Shown: positions 36,426 through 45,254, counted from the first letter of the stretch. The stretch is DNA of 64,000 nucleotides from Acidimicrobiales bacterium (GCA_025362585.1 JANYFR010000021.1:20019-84018); one strand, 5' to 3'. The notes: generated by a model not told the origin, from the sequence alone. Numbers and translations are program-made.

Positions 36426-37076
36426 CTACTGCTTGGCGTAGAAGGGATTCTCCCCCGACGCGTGGTCGGTGACGTCGACGACACTCTCGAGGCTCGGGAT
36501 TGCTTCGCGCAACGACGTTTCGATACCTTGCGAGAGCGTCATACGACTCATTGCGCAGCCCTGGCAACCACCCGACAGCTTGACGTACGCAATGCGCTGC
36601 TCTTCGTCGAGAGCGACCAGGTCGGCGCGCCCCCCGTGGGACGCAATGGATGGATTGATGCTCGACTCCAAGACCTCGACGGCCATCGTCGCGAGCGGCC
36701 CGTCGATACCGAGGGCGAGGATGTTGGCGGGGACACCGGGGTTGACCTCTTCGGGCGTCGGAACGTTCGGGTTGACGAGCACCAGACCGCCACCGCCCTC
36801 GCTCGCGAACTCGAGGCGACTACCGCGTAGGCGTTCGATGCTCTGCTCGGGCACCACGATCGTCACGCCGCCGTCGTTACCGATCGCCGCGCCCTCGGGC
36901 GCGTCGGCGCGGTCCGAGAAGTAGAGGTCGTAGGAGTAGCCCGCGCCCCGCGTGCCGGTCACCTCGACGAAGAGGGCCAGTCCGGCGCTCTGCTCCTCAT
37001 TGTGCAGTGCGTCAGTGACGACGTTTCGAGCTTCGTCGGTCAGTGAGAGGATTTCGAAGGTCTCGACGGTGGTCAT
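36426..37076 (-). CDS. nfuA: NfuA-like Fe-S cluster carrier
   Basis: The 216-residue fusion has an N-terminal A-type (HesB/IscA-like) domain with no Cys, so it is degenerate as in E. coli NfuA, and a C-terminal NifU domain with the cluster-binding CxxC (C171, C174 in GGCQGCAMS). Mature [4Fe-4S] delivery is the family role. ATG at 37076 with a TANNNT box six bases upstream, diverging from the Cys-rich gene at 37129. Confidence 0.88.
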   Translation of the reverse strand: MTTVETFEILSLTDEARNVVTDALHNEEQSAGLALFVEVTGTRGAGYSYDLYFSDRADAPEGAAIGNDGGVTIVVPEQSIERLRGSRLEFASEGGGGLVLVNPNVPTPEEVNPGVPANILALGIDGPLATMAVEVLESSINPSIASHGGRADLVALDEEQRIAYVKLSGGCQGCAMSRMTLSQGIETSLREAIPSLESVVDVTDHASGENPFYAKQ

Positions 37077-37082
37077 GTACCG

Positions 37083-37088
37083 AGTCTA
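37083..37088 (-). promoter_or_regulatory. -10 box for leaderless nfuA transcript
   Basis: Minus-strand TAGACT, six bases (CGGTAC), then the ATG of nfuA. The same hexamer at the same distance precedes tyrS. Confidence 0.55.
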
Positions 37089-37116
37089 GAGGTGGGGGGA
37101 CCTGCTCGAGTCGAAG

Positions 37117-37122
37117 TAAGTT
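37117..37122 (+). promoter_or_regulatory. -10 box for leaderless transcript of the 37129 gene
   Basis: TAAGTT, six bases (TTCGTT), then GTG at 37129. It lies back to back with the nfuA promoter in a 52-base divergent gap, so the two share upstream DNA. Confidence 0.5.
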
Positions 37123-37128
37123 TTCGTT

Positions 37129-37869
37129 GTGAGTTCAATCCCCAACGACGCCCACGAATGGGTCAGCTTCGAGGACAACGAGCGCCAGCGCACCTGGATG
37201 TTCGACGTCACGTTCCTCGAGAGTAACTGGACGTGCATCTTCGGTGCCGGCTGCCAGGGCGTCTTGACGGGTCCGACGCCCGAACTGGTCCAGGGCTGTT
37301 GCAGCTACGGCGCCCACTTCACCGACGAGAAGGACCGGCGGCGCGTCGAAAGGGCGGCCAAGCGCCTCACCGCTGACCAGTGGCAGTTCAAGGCGAAGGG
37401 GCGCGACGCGACGACGCGGGTGAAGAAGAGCGGTGAGATTGTCACCAAACTCGTCCAGGGGGCCTGCATCTTTCTCAACCGCCCGGACTTTCATCGCGGT
37501 CCGGGCTGCGCGCTGCACGTCATGGCGATTGACGGCGACGAAAGCTACATCCCGTTGAAGCCCGAGGTCTGTTGGCAGCTGCCGCTGCGCCGCGACGACG
37601 AGGTCCAGGACTCGGGCCACGTGATCACCCGCATCGCTCAGTGGGACCGGGGCCACTGGGGCGGCGGCGGCGAAGAGTTCCACTGGTGGTGCACCGAGGA
37701 CGCGTCGGCCTTCGTGGGCAAGAGTCGGGTCGTTGATTCCATGGCCGAAGAGCTCATCGCGATGGTCGGTCGCCACGTCTACGAACAGTTGCTCGCCTAC
37801 CTGGATCGACGGGCGCGCCAGCCCAGGGGCACTCTGCTGCCGCACCCGGTCCTGCGCAAGCGCGTCTAG
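37129..37869 (+). CDS. Cys-rich conserved actinobacterial protein of unknown function
   Basis: The 246-residue soluble protein has eight Cys (C36, C42, C57, C58, C113, C127, C148, C188). The pattern CIFGAGC, QGCCSYG, GACIFLNRPDF, GPGCALH resembles the CxxxxxC/CC/C metal-binding arrangement of YkgJ-type zinc/iron-chelating proteins, so a metal or Fe-S centre is plausible. It is divergent from nfuA, which supports an Fe-S link by context. GTG start with a leaderless-type -10; it ends in a CTAG stop shared with the convergent gene. Confidence 0.82.
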   Translation: MSSIPNDAHEWVSFEDNERQRTWMFDVTFLESNWTCIFGAGCQGVLTGPTPELVQGCCSYGAHFTDEKDRRRVERAAKRLTADQWQFKAKGRDATTRVKKSGEIVTKLVQGACIFLNRPDFHRGPGCALHVMAIDGDESYIPLKPEVCWQLPLRRDDEVQDSGHVITRIAQWDRGHWGGGGEEFHWWCTEDASAFVGKSRVVDSMAEELIAMVGRHVYEQLLAYLDRRARQPRGTLLPHPVLRKRV

Positions 37870-38078
37870 CCCTCAGCGGCGAGCGGGTCCTCTTCGTTGA
37901 ACGAGGCGCGCGGCAACGATCCGAGAATCTCGTCGTAACGGTCCTCTTCGGCCAGACACCACTGGGCGTGAACGTCCTCTGGCGCGGCGCCGCACTCCAC
38001 GCAGGTGGTGGCCCGTGGTCCAGTAGAACGCTTGAGTTCGCGAGCTTCCACAAATCTGCGGTGGCGGCCTTTTTTCAC
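37866..38078 (-). CDS. Small zinc-ribbon-like protein
   Basis: The 70-residue protein has a basic N-terminus (MKKGRHRRFVEARELKRS), a possible metal knuckle TTCVECGAAPEDVHAQWC (C26, C29, H37, C41) and an acidic tail. GTG at 38078 is preceded by a strong GAGGAG site at five-base spacing, which makes translation likely. Its stop overlaps that of the Cys-rich gene within the palindrome CTAG. No named family recognised. Confidence 0.7.
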   Translation of the reverse strand: MKKGRHRRFVEARELKRSTGPRATTCVECGAAPEDVHAQWCLAEEDRYDEILGSLPRASFNEEDPLAAEG

Positions 38079-38134
38079 GTCAACTCCTCACTGGTCACGG
38101 GCCAAAGCTGGCGGCGACCGCAACCCAGCGGAAC

Positions 38135-38162
38135 CGAGTTGAGTATCCATGATACCAACTCG
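38135..38162. promoter_or_regulatory. Long inverted repeat, candidate operator
   Basis: Arms CGAGTTG-A-GTATC and GATAC-CAACTCG around CAT give 12 paired bases with one bulged A. It sits between two divergent small genes and ends 18 bases before the -10 box at 38181, so it covers the -35 region. No gene ends here, so a terminator is unlikely; a repressor or activator site fits best. Confidence 0.6.
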
Positions 38163-38180
38163 ACCCTTCGAGTGAGCCTC

Positions 38181-38186
38181 TAGCAT
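38181..38186 (+). promoter_or_regulatory. -10 box for leaderless transcript of the 38193 gene
   Basis: TAGCAT, six bases (CTGGAC), then GTG at 38193. The dyad at 38135-38162 lies just upstream. Confidence 0.5.
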
Positions 38187-38192
38187 CTGGAC

Positions 38193-38417
38193 GTGAGCCA
38201 AGCCTTTGATCCCAACGAGATGGTCCTACGGTTTCGAGAGCGCGCCGAAGCGGTGAAGCGACGGGGCTTCCCGCCCGTGGAGGGTCCCGAGCGCCAGTTG
38301 TTCATCGAATCGGCCAAATTGGATTTTCAGGACTACGCAATGTTGGGTGACGCCACGGCCACCCTCGTCGACGGCATCTTGCGTCTCGAGGTCGATCTGC
38401 GCCCTCCCCCGACCTAG
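38193..38417 (+). CDS. Small conserved-looking protein of unknown function
   Basis: The 74-residue soluble protein begins SQAFDPNEMVLRFRERAEAVKRRGFPPVEGPERQLF and ends GDATATLVDGILRLEVDLRPPPT. The composition is that of a real protein: a helical basic N-terminal half and a beta-rich C-terminal half. No motif identifies function. It starts with a leaderless-type GTG and ends in a CTAG stop shared with the convergent lipoprotein gene. It may be controlled through the palindrome upstream. Confidence 0.7.
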   Translation: MSQAFDPNEMVLRFRERAEAVKRRGFPPVEGPERQLFIESAKLDFQDYAMLGDATATLVDGILRLEVDLRPPPT

Positions 38418-38848
38418 GGCAACGACGCGACCGCGACGCGCGCGGACGCCTCACTCAGTGACGCGGCACCCCGCACCAGGAGCCCGAGAGCCCCGGCCCG
38501 GTCGACGGAGCGGCGCGCGGCCCCGTAACAGGTGCTGGCCCCGTGGGCGAAGTCGGCCGTCGCCCGGTTGAGCAAATTCGTTGCCTGCATGTCGGGCGTC
38601 GGCAGCGACTGCTCCATATGTCCGGCGTCACTGAAGAGCACTGCACAGACCGTGTGGAGCTCGAGGCCCGACGTCGCGGGCGACCGCAGGGCGCGAGCGG
38701 AGTGTCGAACGTCAGTGAGCAGGGTCTTCGAGTTCACGGTGTAGTTGCTCTGGGTGACCCACGACGCCATGGCCCTTCCGGCGCTGATCGAACCGCAGGC
38801 GCTCAACACGAGGCCCGCCACGACGAGGCCGACCACCCGTCGGATCAC
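38414..38848 (-). CDS. Putative lipoprotein
   Basis: 144 residues with a basic N-terminus, hydrophobic core and lipobox LSAC at residues 15-18, so lipidation at C18 and surface anchoring are predicted. The rest is Ala/Ser-rich and helical with two further Cys. GTG at 38848 overlaps the TGA of tyrS (GTGA). Its lipid processing would use the LspA encoded in this window. No family recognised. Confidence 0.72.
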   Translation of the reverse strand: MIRRVVGLVVAGLVLSACGSISAGRAMASWVTQSNYTVNSKTLLTDVRHSARALRSPATSGLELHTVCAVLFSDAGHMEQSLPTPDMQATNLLNRATADFAHGASTCYGAARRSVDRAGALGLLVRGAASLSEASARVAVASLP

Positions 38849-40128
38849 GCAACGACCACGAGGTGCAACTGGCGCCGTCCGCGCCGTACCAGCAGGTAGC
38901 GCCCATGCAGTGCGGCCGAGCCGTCGACCCTCGTCGTGGCGTCAACCCGGACGTTGTTCACGTAGACGCCACCCTGCTCGAGGAATCGTCGGGCTTCGGC
39001 CCTGGACGATGCCAATCCGCAGCGAACCAACAGCGTCGCGGCCTCGACACCGACGTCGAGTTCACTCTTCGACCACGTGGAGGACGGGGCGTCGGCGACG
39101 ACGTCGAGCAGTGTCGCCTCGTCGAGGTCGTGAATCGACTCAGCGAACAGCGCCTCGCCGGCCCGTTCGGCCTGGCGGGCGGCGTCGCCGCCGTGCACCA
39201 GTTCAACGACCGCGTTGGCGATGGCGCGTTGGGCCTGGCGCTTCTGGGGGGCGGTCCGCGTGGCCCCGTCGAGTTCGAGGATTGTCGCGTGGTCGAGGAA
39301 GGTGAAGAATCGCAACAGCGCCGGCGTCGTCGCGTCCTCGGCGTTCAAGAGGAACTGGTGCAGCGCGAAGGGCGACGTCAATGTGGCGTCGAGCCATACT
39401 CGCTCATTGCCACCCTCGGATTTGCCGAACTTCTGTCCGTCCGCGCGCAACAGCAGTGGCGAGGTGATCCCGTCGACGACGTGACCGGTCATCTTCCTCA
39501 CGAGGTCCGTGCCGATGGTGATATTGCCCCACTGATCCGAGCCACCCAACTGCAGCGTGCAACCGTGATCGAGATTCAGCCGCACGAAGTCGTAGGCCTG
39601 GAGCAACGAGTAGGCGAACTCCGTGAACGACAGGCCGACGTCGTCACGATCAAGTCGCGTCTTTACCGACTCCTTCGCCATCATCTGATTGACCGTGACG
39701 TGCTTGCCAACGTCACGCAGGAACTCGGTGAGCGGGACGGTCGTCAGCCAGTCGGCGTTGTTCAACAACAGCGCTTGGGTCGAGCCCGCCCCGGGTGAAA
39801 AGTCGAGGAATCGCCCGAGTTGGGCGCGGATGCCCTCAACGTTTGCGCGCAGCTGCTCGAGGCTCAACAGGGGACGCTCCACGTCCTTGAAGCTCGGGTC
39901 GCCGATCAGGCCGGTGCCCCCTCCCGCGAGGGCAATCGGCCGATTGCCGGCCAACTGCAAACGGCGCAGCAGGTTGATCTGCAAGAGACTCCCGAGGTGG
40001 AGTGACGAGGCGGTCGGGTCAAAACCAATGTAGGCGGTCACCCCGCCAGCGCTCAGGCGGTCCAGCACCGCGTCGTCGGTCGCCTGCTGGACCAGGCCAC
40101 GGAACCGCCAGTCGTCGCGAAGATTCAT
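38845..40128 (-). CDS. tyrS: Tyrosyl-tRNA synthetase
   Basis: Class I synthetase, 427 residues. The HIGH-like motif is in GFDPTASSLHLGSLL (HLG at 44-46), the KMSKS-like motif is KFGKSEGG, and the tyrosine pocket has LQAYDF and LGGSDQWGNI. A C-terminal S4-like RNA-binding domain (ASSRAEARRFLEQGGVYVNNVRV) completes it. ATG at 40128 with a TANNNT box six bases upstream. Confidence 0.97.
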   Translation of the reverse strand: MNLRDDWRFRGLVQQATDDAVLDRLSAGGVTAYIGFDPTASSLHLGSLLQINLLRRLQLAGNRPIALAGGGTGLIGDPSFKDVERPLLSLEQLRANVEGIRAQLGRFLDFSPGAGSTQALLLNNADWLTTVPLTEFLRDVGKHVTVNQMMAKESVKTRLDRDDVGLSFTEFAYSLLQAYDFVRLNLDHGCTLQLGGSDQWGNITIGTDLVRKMTGHVVDGITSPLLLRADGQKFGKSEGGNERVWLDATLTSPFALHQFLLNAEDATTPALLRFFTFLDHATILELDGATRTAPQKRQAQRAIANAVVELVHGGDAARQAERAGEALFAESIHDLDEATLLDVVADAPSSTWSKSELDVGVEAATLLVRCGLASSRAEARRFLEQGGVYVNNVRVDATTRVDGSAALHGRYLLVRRGRRQLHLVVVA

Positions 40129-40134
40129 CTACGC

Positions 40135-40140
40135 AGTCTA
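40135..40140 (-). promoter_or_regulatory. -10 box for leaderless tyrS transcript
   Basis: Minus-strand TAGACT, six bases (GCGTAG), then the ATG of tyrS. No T-box leader can fit if transcription starts at the ATG. Confidence 0.55.
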
Positions 40141-40154
40141 CGAGGCGCCTTGCT

Positions 40155-40901
40155 CTAGAGGACTGCTCGCGAACTCGGTACGTGGGTCTGCAACCACAGG
40201 ACGAACGAGCTCCACGCGCCGGTGACCTCGCAGATTCCGATCACGATGAGCAACACTCCCCCGACGCGTCCGATTACCCGCTGGTGGCGCCGCAGCCAGC
40301 CCGAGGCGCTCGTCATCCACTCGGTGGCGAGGGCGGCGACGACGAAGGGGATACCCAATCCGAGACAGTAGAAAAACGCCAGAATCGAGCCGCGCACCGC
40401 GGTCGCTCCCGACGAGGACGCGGCGAGTCCGAGGATCGCGGCGAGGGTCGGCCCAATACACGGCGTCCAGCCAATGGCGAAGAAGAAACCGAGCACCGCC
40501 GCACCCAGCACCGACACGCGAGGCAGATGGTGCACGCGTCGCTCGCGCTGGAGCCACGACGAGGGCCACCACCCGGCGAAGAAGAGACCGAGCAGAATCG
40601 TGATGGCCCCGAATAGAATCTCGAGCGATCGTTGGTGCGTCCTCAGTGCACTGCCGAAGCCCCCAAAGAGCGCCCCGAAGCTCACGAAGACCACCGCGAA
40701 ACCGAGCACGAACGCCAGCGAGCCGAGCACCGCACGTCCGCGACCGCCTCGACCCTCGGCACTCCCCGTCGCGCCACTCAAAAAGGCCAGGTAACCGGGC
40801 AGGAGTGGTAGCACGCACGGCGAAACGAACGAGACCAGACCAGCCGCCACCGCCAACGGCAGCGCGGCGACGAGCGGGAGCGACGAGACCGAGCCAATCA
40901 T
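40155..40901 (-). CDS. ccdA: CcdA-family thiol-disulfide membrane transporter
   Basis: Passes reducing power across the membrane for cytochrome c maturation. It has 248 residues from ATG at 40901 (TGATG overlap with menD), six TM helices, and the paired Cys in FVSPCVLPLLPGYLAFLSG and AIGWTPCIGPTLAAILGLA, the CcdA/DsbD-beta hallmark. No other cytochrome c maturation genes are in the window. The pairing with menaquinone synthesis and the oxidase island suggests shared respiratory use. Confidence 0.92.
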   Translation of the reverse strand: MIGSVSSLPLVAALPLAVAAGLVSFVSPCVLPLLPGYLAFLSGATGSAEGRGGRGRAVLGSLAFVLGFAVVFVSFGALFGGFGSALRTHQRSLEILFGAITILLGLFFAGWWPSSWLQRERRVHHLPRVSVLGAAVLGFFFAIGWTPCIGPTLAAILGLAASSSGATAVRGSILAFFYCLGLGIPFVVAALATEWMTSASGWLRRHQRVIGRVGGVLLIVIGICEVTGAWSSFVLWLQTHVPSSRAVL

Positions 40902-42553
40902 CACAGCGCGTCGGCGAGGGCGTGGACCTGGTCGTTCCACGCTTCGTGGAGTGCGACATTTTCGTCGCGACGCGGCACGTCGGCGACCACGACGTGCAGA
41001 CCCGGCGCCGAGAGCGCGCGCTCGATGGCGAGATCGAGTTCGCCACGGGTCTTCACCTTTTCTCCGTCGTGGCCGAAGGAGTGGGCGATGCCCACGAGGT
41101 CGTGGGTGCGAGGTGTCGCGAAGAGACGTTCAAACTCTTCGTCCACCAGGACACTCGCCTGGGGCAGAAACGAGAAGATGCCTCCCCCGCCGTTGTCGAC
41201 AACGACGAGCACGCACGTGCCCTGGGCGCTGCCCAGGCCGTCAACCAGGGCCGAAACGTCGTGGAGCATGGTGACGTCACCAACGAGACCGACGGCGACG
41301 GCGCCGGCGGCGACGCCGAGGGCCGTCGACACGACGCCGTCGATGCCGTTGACGCCACGATTCGAGTAGGTCGGCGACGTTCTCGCCGGCGCCCACCACT
41401 CGACGTCGCGTACCGGCATCGACGAACCGACGACGAGAGCTACGCCCGAGCGCGCACTCGCGTCGACAACCGCGCGCGCGACCAGGGGCTCATTCAGCGG
41501 CGCGTCCTCGGTGTCGACGGTCGCGAGCCAGTCTCCGACCCGCGCCGACGCACTGCGCCACAGCGCCACGTAGGCGGCGTCGCCGCCGCCCGCGGGTGCG
41601 ACGCAGGGCAGACCGGGCAGCATCTCGTCGACGAGATGATCGGGGTCGGCGATGAAGCCGGCGCCGTCGAAACCGACGGTGTGCACGTTCCACTGACGCA
41701 GCCGCTCCTGGAGGACTTTCGACGCCGGTATCCCGCCGAGACGAACCACGACGTCGGGAGTGGCCCGCTGCGCGAAGGTACTCGAACGCAACAGGCTGTC
41801 GAAGTAGGGCAACGATCCCTGCGCGGTGGCGTCGCCGAGCACAACCCAGTTGGCCGCCACGCACGTCGCAATTGCGTCGGGCGTGACCCCGCGCCCGACC
41901 ACGCAGAGCACTCGGCGCCCCTGCGCGTTGAAGTCGGCGACGGGCGTCACCCATCCTTCGTCGCGCACACCCTCGAGGCCCGGCAGGTTTCCCGGTTGCG
42001 CTACCAGCGGTTCGGCGAAGGCCACGTTCAAGTGGACGGGACCGGCGTGGCCGGGGGCGCTCACTGCCCCGTGCCACAACCGTCGAGCGAGCGAGCGCCA
42101 CGTCGACGCCGCCGCCGCGGTTGCCACGCCCGGCTCTTCGAATCGGCGCACCTTGGCTCCGTAGAGTTCGCGCTGATTCATCGTTTGGGGGGCTCCGACG
42201 CCGTGAAGATTCGGGGGGCGATCGGCCGTCAACACCAGCAGCGGCACGAAACCCTGGTCGGCCTCGGCGACGCACGCGTGCAGTTCAGCGGCGGCGGTGC
42301 CGCTGGTGACAACCACGGCGACGGGCCGGCGCGTGGCGAGGGCCCGCCCGATCGCGAAGAACCCGGCACTGCGCTCGTCGATGCGCACGTGCAGTGCCAG
42401 TTCGGCACGGGCGGCGCAGGCGAGTACGAGGGGTGTCGATCGCGATCCGGGGCAGATCACCACGTCGGTCAGTCCGCGCCGTATCCACTCGTCGAACAGC
42501 GTCGCCGCGAACGTGGCCTGGACCACGCTGGCGCTCGGTACGCTCGGTTGCAA
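40901..42553 (-). CDS. menD: SEPHCHC synthase (menaquinone synthesis, ThDP dependent)
   Basis: Joins isochorismate and 2-oxoglutarate. The 550-residue ThDP enzyme has VVICPGSRSTPLVLA, VVTSGTAAAELHACVAEADQGFVPLLVLTADRPP and the ThDP segment VGDVTMLHDVSALVDGL then VVDNGGGGIFSFLPQ. The start is TTG at 42553, supported by GAGGAG five bases upstream; a GTG at 42526 matches the family N-terminus but lacks a site. The first base of the TTG pairs with the first base of the divergent menH ATG. Confidence 0.92.
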   Translation of the reverse strand: MQPSVPSASVVQATFAATLFDEWIRRGLTDVVICPGSRSTPLVLACAARAELALHVRIDERSAGFFAIGRALATRRPVAVVVTSGTAAAELHACVAEADQGFVPLLVLTADRPPNLHGVGAPQTMNQRELYGAKVRRFEEPGVATAAAASTWRSLARRLWHGAVSAPGHAGPVHLNVAFAEPLVAQPGNLPGLEGVRDEGWVTPVADFNAQGRRVLCVVGRGVTPDAIATCVAANWVVLGDATAQGSLPYFDSLLRSSTFAQRATPDVVVRLGGIPASKVLQERLRQWNVHTVGFDGAGFIADPDHLVDEMLPGLPCVAPAGGGDAAYVALWRSASARVGDWLATVDTEDAPLNEPLVARAVVDASARSGVALVVGSSMPVRDVEWWAPARTSPTYSNRGVNGIDGVVSTALGVAAGAVAVGLVGDVTMLHDVSALVDGLGSAQGTCVLVVVDNGGGGIFSFLPQASVLVDEEFERLFATPRTHDLVGIAHSFGHDGEKVKTRGELDLAIERALSAPGLHVVVADVPRRDENVALHEAWNDQVHALADAL

Positions 42554-43302
42554 TGTCGCTCCTCGGGGTCCATCGTCAAGGTACCGGACCGACCCTCGTG
42601 TGGCTGCACGGATTCACCCAGACGAGGGACTCGGCCCACTTGTTTCGTACCATTCTGGCAGGTACCTACGAAGTCGTGACCCTCGACCTGCCCGGCCACG
42701 GACGAAACGCCGCAATCGAGGCGTCGCTCGTCGAAACGGCCGACCTCCTCGCCGAGGTGCTCCCGCGCGAACCGTTCATCCTCGGCGGCTACTCGTTCGG
42801 CGCCCGCGTGGCCCTGCACTTCGCGTTGTGCCACCCCGAGCGCCTGCACCGTCTCGTCCTGCTCGGCGCGACGCGCGGGATTGAAGATCCGTCGCAGCGG
42901 GTCGAACGTCGCCAGCGCGACGACGCGATCGCCGAACGCGTGGAGATGATTGGTGCGGACCGCTTTCTCGACGAATGGCTCGCCCAGCCGATGTTCCAAG
43001 GACTTCCCCCGGACCCGCGCGAACGTGCCGCTCGCAGCTCCAACGCCCACGGCCTCGCCACGTCGCTGCGCCGAGCGGGCACCGGTACCCAGGAGTGGCT
43101 CGGGCCGCGGATGTCGAAGGTTCTCGTGCCGACCCTCACCTTGGCCGGCTCGGACGACGTCAAATTCTCCGTCGAGGCCAACGCCATCGCCGCAGAGGTC
43201 GTGAACGGTCGAAGTGGCGTCGTTGGTTCGGCCGGTCACGCCGCGCACCTCGAACGGCCCGAGGAGAGCGCCCGCCTCGTCATCGAATTTCAGCGCCAGT
43301 AG
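42553..43302 (+). CDS. menH: SHCHC synthase-like alpha/beta hydrolase
   Basis: Eliminates pyruvate from the MenD product. The 249-residue alpha/beta hydrolase has TLVWLHGFTQTRDS (oxyanion region), the nucleophile elbow GGYSFGARVAL, and late Asp and His in LAGSDDVKFS and VGSAGHAAHLERPEE. ATG at 42553 with no good ribosome-binding site; its 5' end overlaps the menD translation signal. It converges on menA with a 13-base overlap. The exact substrate rests on the men context. Confidence 0.85.
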   Translation: MSLLGVHRQGTGPTLVWLHGFTQTRDSAHLFRTILAGTYEVVTLDLPGHGRNAAIEASLVETADLLAEVLPREPFILGGYSFGARVALHFALCHPERLHRLVLLGATRGIEDPSQRVERRQRDDAIAERVEMIGADRFLDEWLAQPMFQGLPPDPRERAARSSNAHGLATSLRRAGTGTQEWLGPRMSKVLVPTLTLAGSDDVKFSVEANAIAAEVVNGRSGVVGSAGHAAHLERPEESARLVIEFQRQ

Positions 43303-44168
43303 GGTTCGGCCGAGAGCAACGTCGCGAGCAAGACCCCGAGCAGCAACTGGGCTCGCGCGGAAAACTGGAGCAGGGGAATAAGTTCGCGTCCCCGTCGAGT
43401 GGAGAACGCGAGACGAATGGCCGGCGCGTAGGCGACGAGCGCCACGAGGGGCACGAGCGGCTGGCGGGCGAGGACGGTCCCCACGAAGACGCCGACGACA
43501 CAGGCCACGTACAGCCACGACGCGCGTCGACGTCCGAGACGTGCCGCGAGGGTCATTTTGCCCGCCGCCTGGTCGCCCTCGACGTCGCGCAGGTTGTTGG
43601 CTTCGAGCAGGGCGCAGGCCATCGCACCGGTGGCGACGCCCAACCACCACGCTCGCACCGGAATGGTCTCGTGCTGCACAAAGGCGGTACCGACGGTCGC
43701 GACGAGTCCGAAGTAAATGAAAACAAAGAGTTCGCCGAAGCCGAAGTAGCCGTAGGGCTTGGGCCCACCGGTGTAGAACCATCCGGCGAGCAGAGCGCTG
43801 GCCCCAATGGCGACCAGCCACCACGAGGTGCGCGACGCGAGCAGCAGGCCGACGAGCGCACCTAGGGCGAAGGTGGCGAACGCCGCGTTGCGCACCCGAC
43901 GTGGCGTCACCAACCCTGACGCGGTCAGTCGAAACGGACCCACCCGCGCCGCGTCCGTGCCCCGGATGCCGTCGGAGTAGTCGTTGGCATAGTTGGTGCC
44001 GATCTGCAGCGCGAGGGCGACCACCGCGCAGAGCAGGGAGTTGATCCACTCGATCGAGGCGGGACGCACCAGCGCCGTGCCCACGACCACCGGCACCAGG
44101 GCGGCGGGCAGGGTGCGCGGTCGTGCCGCGAGGACCCAGCGTCGAAGTGGCCCGGGAGCCACGCTCAT
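43290..44168 (-). CDS. menA: 1,4-dihydroxy-2-naphthoate polyprenyltransferase
   Basis: UbiA-type membrane prenyltransferase, 292 residues with eight to nine TM helices. Mg-diphosphate motifs are [14 protein letters not shown] and [14 protein letters not shown]. It attaches the isoprenoid tail to DHNA. It overlaps the menB stop by four bases and menH, convergently, by 13. Confidence 0.95.
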   Translation of the reverse strand: MSVAPGPLRRWVLAARPRTLPAALVPVVVGTALVRPASIEWINSLLCAVVALALQIGTNYANDYSDGIRGTDAARVGPFRLTASGLVTPRRVRNAAFATFALGALVGLLLASRTSWWLVAIGASALLAGWFYTGGPKPYGYFGFGELFVFIYFGLVATVGTAFVQHETIPVRAWWLGVATGAMACALLEANNLRDVEGDQAAGKMTLAARLGRRRASWLYVACVVGVFVGTVLARQPLVPLVALVAYAPAIRLAFSTRRGRELIPLLQFSARAQLLLGVLLATLLSAEPYWR

Positions 44169-45067
44169 GGTCGTTTGGGAAACTTCGAGAAGTCGGGTTT
44201 GCGGTGCTCGACGAAGGCGTTACGGCCCTCCTGTCCCTCCTCGGACATGTAGAACAACATGGTGGCGTCACCGGCGAGCTGTTGGACGCCAGCCAGACCG
44301 TCCTCGGCCGCGTTGAACCCGGACTTCAACATACGAAGCGCCAGTGGCGAGAGGGTCAACATCTGGCGACACCACGCCACCGTCTCGCGCTCGAGGTCCG
44401 CGAGCGGCACGACGGTGTTGACGAGCCCCCAGTCGAGGGCCTGGGCCGCGTCGTACTGACGACAGAGGAACCACACCTCCTTGGCTCGTTTCACGCCAAT
44501 GGTGCGAGCGAGCAGCGAGGAGCCGTAGCCGCCGTCGAAGGAGCCCACGCGTGGACCGGTCTGTCCGAAACGCGCATTGTCGGCCGCGATCGAAAGGTCG
44601 CAGACGAGGTGCAGGATATGGCCGCCGCCGATCGCGTAGCCGGCGATCTGGGCAATCACCGGCTTGGGGAGACGGCGGATCTGGATCTGCAGGTCGAGGA
44701 CGTTCAGTCGACCGACGCCTTGACGAGCGACGTCGTCGTCGCCGATGTAGCCGTCGTTGCCGCGAATCGTCTGATCACCGCCCGAGCAGAAGGCGTCGGG
44801 GCCGGCGCCGGTCAGGATGACTGCGCCCACCGACGTGTTGTCGCGGGCCTGCTCGAAGGCATCGGAGAGTTCGAAGAGCGTCTGGGGACGAAAGGCGTTG
44901 CGTCGTTCGGGCCGATTGATGGTGATGCGCGCGATCCCCTCGGCCACCTCGAAGATGATGTCGTCGAACTCGCCGCGCCGCTCCCACGTGGGGAGCGGCC
45001 GCGAGCGAAACTCCTCGACGGGGTCGATTGGGGCACCATGGATGACGGTCTCGAACATAGCGTCCAC
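44165..45067 (-). CDS. menB: 1,4-dihydroxy-2-naphthoyl-CoA synthase
   Basis: Crotonase-fold ring closure of OSB-CoA. The 300-residue protein has [56 protein letters not shown] and [16 protein letters not shown], the MenB-specific active-site residues. The start is GTG at 45067 or ATG at 45058; the former has a weak GGGACGG site. It is co-transcribed with menA. Confidence 0.95.
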   Translation of the reverse strand: MDAMFETVIHGAPIDPVEEFRSRPLPTWERRGEFDDIIFEVAEGIARITINRPERRNAFRPQTLFELSDAFEQARDNTSVGAVILTGAGPDAFCSGGDQTIRGNDGYIGDDDVARQGVGRLNVLDLQIQIRRLPKPVIAQIAGYAIGGGHILHLVCDLSIAADNARFGQTGPRVGSFDGGYGSSLLARTIGVKRAKEVWFLCRQYDAAQALDWGLVNTVVPLADLERETVAWCRQMLTLSPLALRMLKSGFNAAEDGLAGVQQLAGDATMLFYMSEEGQEGRNAFVEHRKPDFSKFPKRP

Positions 45068-45068
45068 G

Positions 45069-45254
45069 CTACCGTCCCGTCAGGCTGGATCGGTCGACGC
45101 GTCCGAGTCGTACCCTCGTCGCGACGGGCCCGGTGGACGCGACAACGCGGTAGGTCGCCACTGCGTGTCCGCGAATCGTCGCACCAATGACGCGTTCGAG
45201 CGATTCGGATGTGACGGTCGTGACGTTGACGCGGCACTGACGCTTCCCACTCAC
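45069..45254 (-). CDS. Possible small gene ahead of menB
   Basis: A 61-residue frame from GTG at 45254 that ends one base before the menB GTG. Its codons are normal for the window, and [21 protein letters not shown] reads like protein, but there is no ribosome-binding site and no recognised family. It fills most of the 295-base divergent gap with menE. It could equally be unused leader sequence. Confidence 0.28.
   Translation of the reverse strand: MSGKRQCRVNVTTVTSESLERVIGATIRGHAVATYRVVASTGPVATRVRLGRVDRSSLTGR

Noticed and set aside
40129..40154. T-box leader for tyrS
   Set aside because: Only 26 bases separate tyrS from ccdA and a -10 box sits six bases before the ATG.
40646..42679. 677-residue plus-strand frame opposite ccdA and menD
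   Set aside because: Arg/His/Asp-rich shadow of menD with no start signal or domain; menD motifs on the other strand are intact.
42469..44271. 600-residue minus-strand frame across menH and menA
   Set aside because: It overlaps menA in another frame and menH antisense; low-complexity Arg-rich sequence typical of a GC-rich shadow.
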